A model generated the notes under the pieces. It saw only the letters and a list, made by a program, of their open reading frames with translations. It was not told the origin of the DNA and did no database searches. Made by a program: the position numbers and the translations under genes. 64,000 nt of DNA, taken from positions 6,764,283-6,828,282 of the forward strand of contig NC_037653.1 of the NCBI RefSeq assembly GCF_003254395.2, read 5' to 3'. Below, one piece after another: positions 31,445 to 43,100 of the stretch. Position 1 is the first letter of the stretch; each line of letters starts with the position of its first letter. This DNA is from Apis mellifera (Eukaryota > Arthropoda > Insecta > Hymenoptera > Apidae).

Positions 31445-32880
31445 GTTAATATTCGAATACGTGGAAGGATTCGCTTCGTCCGATACAACATTCGCTTGAT
31501 GCAACAACCAAGGGGCAATCCGTTCCGAACGAAAATCGAAATGAAAACGAGTCGGGATTATTAAAAGTTTCAAAGCGATTGAAACTTCGTCCAATGCAAT
31601 TTGGAGTTAGATATTTAAATATGATGAACGAGGCTCGATACGCTGTATTTCCAAATTTTTAATCTTTGAAAATTTTGTGTCCATTGAAGATGATTGGAGA
31701 ATGCTTTTCATTTACGATCGTGTCACTTTTATTATCCATCCCCGATTATTCGAACATTCTGCATGATCGATCGAGGCGTGTATTTTCAAATCTTCAAAAA
31801 TTCTGTATCTATAGATGATTAGAAAATACTTTTTGTTTACGATCGTGTCACTTCTCCCTTTTATTATTCATTTTATTCATCCTCGATTATTCGAATATCC
31901 CGCGCGATGAACGATTGATCGAGGCTCGATATCTTGGCATCGCATTTCCAAATTTTTAATCTTCGAAAATTCTGTATCCACTGAAGATGATTGGAGAATG
32001 GTTTTTGTTTACTATTGTGTCATTTTCTCTCTTTTATTATTCATCCATGATTATTCGAACATTCTGCACGATCGATCGAGGGTATTGGCGCGTATTTCCA
32101 AATTTTTAATATTCAAATCAAACGTTCCCGCGGAAGGATAGCAGGATTCGCTTTGTCCAAATTCCCGATACAATATTTGGTAACAATCGAGGAAACGAAA
32201 ATCGAAATGAAAATCGAATTTATTAAAAAGTTCCAAAGCGTTGAATACAATTTTTTCGGATATTTAAATATCTAAATTCTGTGTCCACGAAGGATGATTA
32301 GAGAATGCTTTTCGTTTACTTATTGTGTCACTTTCTCTCTTTTATTATTTGAACATCCTGAGCGATCGATCGAAGCTATTGGCGCGTATTTTCAAATTTT
32401 TAATCTTCAAAAATTCTATATCCATAGATGATTAGAAAATACTTTTTGTTTACGATCGTGTCACTTTCTCCCTTTTATTATTCATTTTATTCATCCTTGA
32501 TTATTCGAATATCCCGCGCAATGAACGATCGATCGAAGTTCGATATCTTGGCATTGCATTTTCAAATTTTTAATCTTCAAAAATTCTGTATCTACAGATA
32601 ATTAGAGAATGCTTTTCATTTATTATCTCCGATTATTCGAACATCCTGCGCGATCGATCGAGACTGTTGGCGCATATTTCCAAATTTTTAATCTTAAAAA
32701 ATTCTGTCTACAGATGATTAGAGAATGCTTTTCATTTATTATCTTCGATTATTCGAACATCCTGCGCGATCGATCGAGGCTCGATACGATGTTGGCGCGC
32801 ATTTTCAAATTTTCAAAAAACGATCGAATACGCGGAGGAAGATTATTCGAAGGAAGGATTGAAATTTGCAATTGCGCGAT
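31445..32880. repeat. higher-order tandem repeat, seven short units in two blocks
   Basis: A ~120-165 bp unit contains gattattcgaacatcctgcg, cgatcgatcgaggc and aatttttaatcttcaaaaat. It recurs with its cgattattcg core near 31744, 31885, 32050, 32345, 32500, 32628 and 32746. A separate module (ggaaggattcgc with aaaatcgaaatgaaaa) sits at 31,446-31,590 and again at 32,106-32,250, showing that a larger block was itself duplicated. Confidence 0.88.
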
Positions 32881-35800
32881 ATTATCGATATAGTGATAGA
32901 TTAGCGATATCGATTCACGATTTGAAAAGGGCCAGGTTACAAACTTCTTCGAAATCGGGGAAAATTGAAATTGTAGCATGATGGCTCGGAGGATTGTGAA
33001 ACAAGGGGAGAACTTGATGCATATTGCAGGCTCTCGCGACTTTATGAATTTTAAGCTTCTCTCGTGTATATTTGATCAAAATTCTCGCTCTAGCGTACGT
33101 TTGATCGCGGCTTTTTTTTCTTTTTTTTTTTTTTTTTTTTAGGCAATTTGTTCCTTTTCCCCCGTAGTTTTTCGATTCGAACGTATTCCTCCTCGGGAAG
33201 AGTTGTTTGGAAAAATGAAATTTTTATACGATATATTGGAAAAATATGGGTATAATTTATGATTTATCTCAATTTCGTACGTTTTAACGGAGGGATGTTT
33301 GCAAATTAACATAGAGCAAGCGAGATATTGGAATCAAAATTGTAACGAAGGGATTACCTGCTTTTTTTTTTTTTTTTTTTTTTTACTAGATAGCTGATGA
33401 AAAATTCATCTCTCGTGTTTCATAAAATATGAAATACGCTGTAATATCTAAATGGGAAAGGTAAAATAAAATAAAAAAAAAAAAAAAAAGATGAAAAGTA
33501 AAGTCTGTTTTTACAGCAGGTGCGTTATAACCGGCGATGCGATTTACAAATTTTACGTTCGTGAAACTTTTCCCGGATTTTCTATATCAAAATTCGAAAT
33601 TTTAAGAAGCGAAATATATCTAATTTATCGATTAAACATTTCGTAAAAAAAAGAAGAAGAAATATTTATTATATCACCGGAACGAATAAAGCAACAATTT
33701 TCAAATAAAGAAACGAAACGAAAACAAACATTGCACGCTCGGTCAATATCCGCGATCAGATTAAACAGAAATTCCTACAATTTGTACAATTTAATTAAAC
33801 TTTATCGATCGCGCAAAGAATAATAACAACAATAATAATAATAATAAAAACATCACCTATCAAATTTCACCATTTACGATTTCACTTTCAACAACCGCAA
33901 CACGATCACCCGCAATCCTCCATTTTCTCCCTCTTCTTCTATTTTTTCCTCTTTTTTTTTTTTTTTTTAAGTACCATCAACGTTAATGGAGCCTGGTGTA
34001 TACAGGCCACCTCCTCGCGCTTAATCAACCCCTCCCCTCCCTCCTCCTCTCTCTAGCAGCACGAGGTCGGCGGAAGCGGACGGGTCGCGGGAGAGCGCGA
34101 GTGTACAAATTTACCGGTGCGCTTAAATCGTTGAAACACGGCCGTTAAATGCGGGAGGAAGCGATAGAATAAAAGTTGAACGAGTCGAGGAAGAGGCGAG
34201 GAGGGAGCCATCGATTATGGGGGGCGGAGGGAGTGTTTTGTTTTCTCTCTCTCTCGGCAGCGTGACCAGCCCCCCCCGTTTACACACCGATGACGCCGCG
34301 CCGTGGATACAACAACGTGCCACGTACGAAACGCGTTATACTGGGCGCCACGGGGGTAAGAAATCGATAAAGCCCCCACCTCGCCCGCCCTCTAACCCCT
34401 TTTCCAACCACTTTCCAACCTCTAACCGGTCCGCAGAAGCTGATTCTTAGCCGCGCCCTCCCGCAGCATGGAAAATGTCTCCATCTCCTCTGCTCTCGCC
34501 ATCCTTTCCTCGATTGGAACGATTGGGGGGAGGGGATTGGAAATTTGTGTTCACGGGTGTAAAGAAGGGAGAGGATGCTTGTAACGACGGTTATTGGGCA
34601 GGGATTTAAGATCGTGAACCGTCGTTGCAGGAGACGAGACGAGTAGGAATCTGAGGTTGGACGATGGCCAAGGGAGCAACGCAAATTATCCCCAACGATT
34701 TGGACTTAATTTCAATCGTGCATCACCGATTGGACCATCAGTTGTATTCTTACAACCAGACATTCGTCGTGAAAAAAAAAAGGAGAATATAAAAATCGCT
34801 GTCAATTTTTCTCATATAAAATTATTAAAGGTGATGATACACGCAACATAAATCTTTGTTTGGATCAGATTGACGTCAGATTGGTCGAGTATAAATGGAA
34901 GTGGCGCGCGTTGAATCGGAGCAGAGATTCGAAGAATTGAAAATTTAGGCGGAGGAGGGGGTTAGGTTTGTCGCCACGGGGTTGAATGGGGGACTAATGG
35001 ATCGCGTCGATCCTTTTTCCCCATCTTTCCTTCCAACAGACTCGTGAAAAGAACGGAAAGACTGGTCGCCTCGCCCCTTTCGTTTAATTGGAATTGTTTG
35101 CGACAATGATGTAATCGAGTATCCAATCGGGCGGAGATTGCTTCCTCCGAAAGGAACAACGGTCGGTGAAAATCGGTGAATTTTTCCTGCTTGTCTTGTT
35201 AGCGTCGCTCCGCCACGGTGACGCGGATCGGCCCAACTTTCTTCCTTTCATTCGTTGGCGGAAATAGAGGAAAGAGAATCGCGAAAATTTGAGTCGAACA
35301 GACATGTCGTACGATTCAACCCCCGAAGATAATCGATTTGAATTTTTCTGATTTTCTTTCTTTCTTTTTTTCGTAAGCTCTGCGTTTGAATCGTATGGAA
35401 GCTGATATCCGATTATATTAAAAACGGATACGGTATTCCATCGATGGCGCGTGAATTCGATCGAATAAATTCGAGAAAAACAGAAAAATTTAATTTATAT
35501 TTTGCGTGTAGTGAAAAATAAAATAGCGAAAGAATAGAATAATAAACTGATTATTTCGTGAAATTTATTAAGCATTTACGGTTCGCGTAATCAAATGAAA
35601 TTTCACGGTATATACGTGTTTTTCAAACCTCCAGCGACGGGTTTATTTAAGATCTTGATTTACACGGTATTGAAAATATTCAAAGGCTAAAAAGAAAATA
35701 TATATATATATATATATAAAACTTCGACCAGAGAGGCTGTTTCAAATCGCGAGAGGGCTGTTCACATTTTCAAAATTCGCTCGAAATGATACGTATTTAA

Positions 35801-36381
35801 TAACCAACCCTTCTTTTCGCGCGAATCCAGCAGAAATGTAGGTCGATAGTATCCTTCACTTTTTTTTTTTCATATACAATTTTTCATATCGAAAAACACA
35901 CTTTTTCTTTTCTCTCTCTTTTCTTCTAATAAGATAATTCGAGAAGAAACGAGTTTCTTCTCCTTTTCAAATTCCTTTCCTTCCCAAATCACTGTCCTCG
36001 AAAAGAGGCACAATTAGAATTAACGCTCGTTTTAGAAATTAATCCAGCACAACCGCAAAGACACGAATCCTTCGTATAAGATTTATAGTCTGCTCGACTA
36101 GGGAATTCTTCGATGCACGTATGCATCCCCGATATACGGAACGGCGAGGGAGGGAAAACCGCAAAATTAAAAGAAAAAAAAAGAAAAAGGAAAAAATAGA
36201 GACAAGAGTCGGGGAACGAGAAGAAAACGAGGCACCCGACTTAATTTCCTTCCTGTTTTCCGGTAGAGATAAATCACCGGTGATAAATCCGCGGTAATAA
36301 ATCGCCAGGGAAAAATAGTGTCACGTTACCGGCCCGGCCCAAGTATATCACGTCCTCGCTTACGAGCCGTGCACCTGTGTG

Positions 36382-36428
<47 letters not shown>

Positions 36429-38814
36429 TTCTATATATATAGTGTGCTTCACAAACCACTCGATTCGATCGCCTTCCCATTTGCACGGGCAAAACTGTTT
36501 TCGGATAAAATCTACCCCCCGGTGTCGCGAGTGGATCTTGTCCCTGAAAACGAATCAGATTCTCTAAACTTATTATATCCCCTCCTACTTCTGTTCTTTC
36601 CTTTTTTTTTGAGAGAAACGAAAGATTTCGCGATGAAGGGATGATCGATGAGCACGAGATTGGAGATTCTTTTTAAATAAAATTTAATTTGGTTAAAAGT
36701 GTTATTTTCATGGATATTTTTAGTTTATTCTTATAGGTGGAAGCGATACGATACGATGATTTCTTGGTTACAAATTTATCAAAAGGGTAAGAAGTTGTGG
36801 GAAGAAGTAAAGATAGGGCGGATAGTTTTTCGCACGGGAAACTTTCCGGTCCGAGTTTGTGCGGTTAATGCGTCTTATCGAACCGCTACCATTTTACCGA
36901 TATCAAAATTTTCTCCTCTATAATAAAGTCCACGTACGTTTCGAACTTCTCCAAAGTATTCTAATAAATTGGATAAAAGTTTTGAAACATAGTTGGTACG
37001 TGGCTTATCTTATAGCAGGCATCCAGGAACATATCTTATTCGTTTCTTTCCAACCAATGTTAAATAGGTTTAATTTAATAATCGACGAGTCGAATCGAGA
37101 AAAACTTCATATTTGCAAAGTTTAGAGATAATACGACGATTTCGATTGCTCCTTTCTCCTCTCTCTTTTTTTTTTACAAAACGGGTCATTATTCTTTCCT
37201 CTACTCCCTCCACCCGTACTTTCTTGCTTGATTTATAATTCCGATGGAATAAATGGAATTTTTTTCTACTTTTGCAAAGATGAAGCGCCTCATCGAGGAT
37301 TAAAAAAATATTAAAATAAATAAACTCTGACGGAAAACAACTAGAGAAGAAAAGATTAATAAATTCGTCTCGAATCGTGAAACAATAATTTCGTCTGAAA
37401 GATATGACATCTCTTTGATTTTAAAAAGGCAGTCGCCAATTTTAGTCGGCGAGTGATTTTCACTCGAAGATACTTAAAAAATGCAAAACTCGCTTAATAT
37501 TCATAGAAGAATTTTTATTTGATCATTATCCGGCGACTACTCTCCTCTCTCCGCTGATATCGCCGGGCATTCGCACAGAGCTAATAAAATTGCATAAAAG
37601 ATTTTGCATCCCCTAACTAGCCCTCCTTTAAAATTCAAATCGCGGAAAAATTCCACTCTCCGTGGCCAATTTTCCCGTAAACAGTTTCTTCCAAATTTAG
37701 CATTTACGTTACTTTGATGAAATCGTGAAGATTGGGGGACGAGTCGAAGTGTAACAATTCGCAATTCTCGTACGTCGAAAATTTCCTCGAATCCGTGATT
37801 CGAGATACTCGCGAAATTCGAACCCTTCGACGCACAATGGCGCCTCCTCTGACGCTTTATCGAGAGAGGGAAGAATTGTATCGGAAATCCTGGAAATTTC
37901 CACCGCGATATCTCCCCGCGAATTTTTCACTTGAGAATGAACGGAGGATTATTATCGTATATCGTGAGGATTAGCTTCTTTTTACAGTTGGTTTCATCGT
38001 TTTTTTCTTTAAAAGAACAAGGGAAAATTCGATAAATTTGAAACCTTCATCCGAAGAAATATAATATCCAGCGATAAGGAGAAATATTGTACCGGGAGCA
38101 ATAATTTTATATCAAAATTATCTCGGCTCTTATGTATCATACATCAAAGGATTGTAAGGAAAATATTGGAGATATAGAGATAGGAAGGGGACAAATTTGA
38201 TGGTAATTACGATTTAATGGAAAGTCATCCGAGTTAAATGATGTAATATAGAGGAGCACTGTTAAGAGAGACAATTTCAAGCTCAGTGTCGTAATTAACG
38301 TGTCGAGTAGAGCAACGGCACAATTTATGAACGGTAGTTCCAAGGAAAGCTAAGCTCGCGCTAATTCGTTATGTGTTACACGTTTAAAGCTTTTGTCGGA
38401 CCAATGATTTATTCCACTTTGCACACACAGCAATTTGTATTGTTATCTCAAGTAAAATACATTATGTACAATGCTGCAACGATACAGGAATCACGAGTCT
38501 TATCTCTGAAACGGTTTGATATTTCAAAACCGCAAGAGGATATTAACAATTTTATCATCGAACCCAAAAATCTAGAAGAAATCGTCCCGTTGAAATCGCT
38601 TTTTGTTTGTTGCCATATCTCGATCGGTTGCCGAGATACAAGGATTCAAAAACGACGAAGGATCCACGAATGGGTCGGTCAGTGACCTACATTTTTTCCT
38701 CGAAACTATTCCAAGAATCGCGTCTGTTACTTGTCTGGATCTTGGCATGTCTCAACGCCAATGAGACGTTGTGCGACCGAGAAATTCGAGTAAGCGACAA
38801 GGATAAAAACAGTA
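32881..38814. other. non-coding intronic sequence with a GC-rich block
   Basis: It is mostly AT-rich with A/T homopolymers at 33,113-33,140, 33,362-33,384 and 33,473-33,489. A GC-rich block at 34,000-34,660 has G/C runs and short ORFs on both strands but no convincing exon. An AT microsatellite is noted separately. No gene recognised. Confidence 0.5.
36385..36422. repeat. AT dinucleotide microsatellite
   Basis: About 19 uninterrupted AT units, followed by a short GT and TA tract. Confidence 0.93.
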
Positions 38815-40140
38815 AACGATTGAAAATTATCCTGTTCTTTACAAAATGATATCTCAAGAACCAGAAGAGGTATCTAGATGAATGAAAAAGTATTTTAAAG
38901 ACAAAGGTTCGACACTTTTAATGATCATTCGTGGATTAACCGGAAATCACTATTTTCGAAATTGTAACGATTCAAAATTTGCTTAATTTTAATAGCTTTA
39001 TGGCGAATGATTGAAAATTACTTTTTCTTTACAAAATGATATCTCAAGAACCAAAAGAGGTATCGAGATGAATGAAAAAGCATTTTAAAGAGGAAGGATC
39101 GACACTTTTAATGATCATTCGTGGATTAACCGGAAATCACCATCTTAGAAGTTGTGACGATTCAAAGTTTGCTTAATTATAATAGCTTTACGGCGAATGA
39201 TTGAAAATTACCTTTTCTTTACGCGATGATATCTTAAGAACTAAAAGAAATATCGAGATGAATGAAAAAGCGTTTTAAAGAGGAAGGTTCGACGCTTTCA
39301 ATGACCGTTCGTGGATTAATCGGAAATCACTATCTTCGGAGTTGTGACGATTCAAAGTTTGCTTAATTTTAATAGCTTTATGGCGAATGATTGAAAATTA
39401 CTTTTTTTTTTACAAAATGATATCTCAAGAATCAGAAGAGATATTGAGATGAATGAAAAAGTGATTGAAAATTATTTTTTCTTTACAAAATGATATCTCA
39501 AGAACTAGAAAAGGTATCGAGATGAATGAAAAAGCGTTTTAAAGAGGAAGGTTCGACGCTTTCAATGATCATTCATGAAACCGGAAATCATCGGAGTTAT
39601 CTTCGGAGTTACGACGATTCAAAGTTTGCTTAATTTTAATAGCTTTACGGCGAATAATTGAAAATTACTTTTTCTTTACAAAATGATATCTCAAGAACCA
39701 GAAGAAGTATCGAGATGAATGAAAAAGTGTTTTAAAGAGGAAGGTTCGACGCTTTTAATGACCATTGGTGGATTAACCGGAAATCACTATCTTCAGAGTT
39801 ATGACGATTCAAAGTTTTGAAAATTATTCTGTTCTTTACAAAATGATATCTCAAGAACCAGAAGAAGTATCAAGATGAATGAAAAAGTGTTTTAAAGAGA
39901 AAGATTCGACGCTTCTTATAGTCGTTCGTGGATTAACCGGAAATCACTATCTTCAGAGTTACGACGATTCAAAGTTTTGAAAATTACTTTTTCTTTACGC
40001 GATGATATCTCAAGAACCAGAAGAGCTATCGAGATGAATGAAAAAGCGTTTTAAAGAGGAAGGATCGACGCTTTCAATAATTATTCAGTAACTGACCGAA
40101 ATTTACTATCTTCGAAGTTACAATGATCGAAATTGTCCTA
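38815..40140. repeat. ~165-195 bp tandem array, about eight copies
   Basis: The unit contains aaaatgatatctcaagaacc, gagatgaatgaaaaagc, ttttaaagaggaagg and gattaaccggaaatcac. Starts are near 38822, 39012, 39205, 39388, 39466 (preceded by a truncated unit), 39658, 39827 and 39979. Copies differ by substitutions and internal deletions, so the array is not recently homogenised. Confidence 0.92.
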
Positions 40141-43100
40141 GTTTCAATAAGGTTTGTCATACTTTGATTCAATTTTAACTCAAATTACGCGATGGATACG
40201 TTTATTTTTCGAGAAATATTGCTTACTACGATCTTACCAATAGCATCACGATACGAAACACAAAAATATAATAGCAAAGAAGAATTTGAAGGATCACAAA
40301 CGAAGGATCGCTGTAAGTAAAAAAAGATCCGGTTTTCGATTGAACCCAGATCATCCGTGAATCACAATCCCTCGATCCCTGGCTCGCCACCCGATTATTT
40401 ATTCAGCTCGGGAAAACCCGCGACCAAGGATCGTCGACGATTCGTCGGGTCCATCGAATTTCCCCGCCATCAATCTCCTTCGGGATCCACTTTCGAAGCA
40501 AGTTGGAAGTCCCCCCCCCCGCAACTTCATTTCCCTACGCCTGTCCCCCTCGCTCTTTCGAGAAACCAACCACGTCGGCCAACTCGAAACTCGACGACTC
40601 ATCTTGCCGCATAATGGCGGCTAATTACCGCCGCATTGATCCAATGAATTAGGACATTGTAAAAGTGTCGACGGGGCGCTGCGAAGTTCCTTCTTTCCCT
40701 CTCGAATCGAGTCGAAGGGGGTGGTTATCGACACCCCCCCCCCCTTATACGAGCAAACTTTTTAACGGGACCAATCTGGAATTCTAAACGATCGTTCTCG
40801 GAAGGGAGTTGACCGTGGAGATTTATGATCGCTTGGCAGCCAAGAGAAATCGGCGGGCTCCGTCCGTGTTTCCCGCGGAATATTCTCCCGCGAACGAAGA
40901 GAAATGTGGAGAATGGAAAATGGACAGAGATATCGAAGAAGCGAAGCGAAAAAGATAGATGAAAGGGAAGAAGAAGAAGAAGAAGAAGAAGAAGGGAAAG
41001 AAAGGAGAAATATTGACTCGGGTGAGATCTCTCGGCTGGCTTTGTCAAAGTCTTTAGCGGTAAAAGGCGTATGCACTCGCGTTTGTCCATCGATGAGATC
41101 TATCGACGAGATCCCACCGTGTTTTCATCGATCGTAGAGGGAGGGAACCGGTAACGATTCGTCTCTGTCTTCGAGAATTAAGTTGGGAAGAAAGGAAGGA
41201 ACTTGTTTACACCGGAATGTTTTTGCCGAAAATGGATGAGCACTCGGAAATAATAAAAAGGAAGCTTTAAGAACCGACTCGAAAGTCACGATGATCCCTT
41301 TTTCTTCTTTTTTTTGCTCGACTCTTTCGATATTCCCTTTCTTCATCAGCTTTCGCGTGTGAAAATTCTTTCCCCTTCTTCCATCTAAATCGAATTAACC
41401 TAGAATGAAAGTTGCGTTGGAATCGTGAACGAACAAACAATTTTTGGAAACGACAGATTCTATTCAAAGAATCAATTCCTTTCTCCCCATTCGAAGTAGA
41501 AGAAAGGAAGAAAATATAAGGACGAAATTACAGGGAGGAAGGAGGAAAGAGAGCGATCGATTCGCATGAAAGATGAAAATTTGTACGATGAATAGGATAT
41601 ATATATATATATATATATATATACCCCGTGGGAGGGAATTATGGGGAATTTTCGAGGCTAGGAAATTGCAGAGATATGATAGGACAGGCCAGGAAGGAAG
41701 AATATTCGCATTCTAATGGAGAAAATAAGCACGAGGAGAGGGGGTGCGACGCGTATTATGGCCGTAATGGAAATCCTCGAAGACACGGAGCATCACCACA
41801 GGGGAAATAGAGAGGAGGATCCGGAAAAAGCTGTTTCGATATATCCGTTTTCACAGCTAAGAAGTTTCGAATAAGAGACGTTCGATCTCGAATATTGGCA
41901 ACGGCTTTTCAGATCTCTCGTACGAGAGAGAGAGAGAGAGAGCTTCTTCCATTACGCTCGTTTCGACGCGGAAAATTAGATTTCAACCCTTTCTTGTATC
42001 GCTTCACGCTTTACGATATCTCTTAACGCGTTCGATCGGGCAAATTCTCGTCCAACTATTCCCGATATTCAAACAATTTCCAATTCTCGATATTTCCCTC
42101 CATCCTCTCTCCTTCGTCCTACGATGTTACATCCCTCTCCCTCTGTTTGAGAACTGAAATCTCGTTATCCCTTTAATTATTGTCTGTGGGATCGGAGAAA
42201 AGGCACGGAGAACGGATAAACCGTTAATACAAGGCTTAGATGGATAAAGAACTAGTTCGTTTACACGAACGGCTAACCGTTCTTTGTTGTGCAATCGCCA
42301 ACCAGACGTGGGGCTAATCGCGCTTACCCCTTTGTGTGACATGGCACAAATGAGAGCCGGCTAATCTCTCTGCTCACCGAATAATCATATACACGGTTGC
42401 TAAATCACTTTCCACGAAATCTACGACTTTATTACGTATTTTCTTTCCATCCAATCGCAATTCTTCCAATTCTTACGAAGAAATTAAATTGGACTCGAAC
42501 TTGCGATTTCCACGCTCCATTCTCTCCCCCTGAAGAGCAAAATTCTTCTCGAGAAGTCTTACTTACGCGTGACGAAAACGTGGAGGAGCAGATTCGAAGA
42601 GTTTTCCGTTTTGTCCACGGATAAAAGTTCCACCCTCCCTTCCTTTCTTTCGAAAAACGTTAGAAAGGTTGGGAGAATCCGCGTGTCATCGGTAACGGCA
42701 TTAAAATTCAAGGAAAGGAACGTTTCATTTGCGCTTAACGCTTTTCAATGTCCGCGAAAGCGCTGTTCCCCGAGTCACGGAATAAAAGATGAAGCTCTAT
42801 GCGCACGGTATTTCGACTTAAAAACCTTTAAACGACCTCAGGAATTCAATTTCGTAACCGCAACTTGGCCCATTTACCGACCGCCTCCCACGAATAATTC
42901 ACGATCTCTCGTGAGATCGAACGATCGCTTTCTTTTCTTTTTAAGCAAATCTCGTTCCGCGATACCCGAGCCTTATTCGTTTATAAATATCACGAGATTT
43001 CTCTCTCGAAATATATTAGCAAACAAGTTCCTTCCTCCATTTCTTTTTCTACCGAATTCGAATTGCTTTATTCGTCATTCGAGAAGAAGCGTCTTTTGTT

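Noticed and set aside
38815..40140. Possible CRISPR-like array
   Set aside because: Units are 165-195 bp and diverged with no short-repeat/unique-spacer pattern; this is a eukaryotic tandem repeat.
42489..42500. B-box-like gttcgagtcc on the - strand
   Set aside because: The upstream sequence gives no acceptor stem, D arm or anticodon arm.
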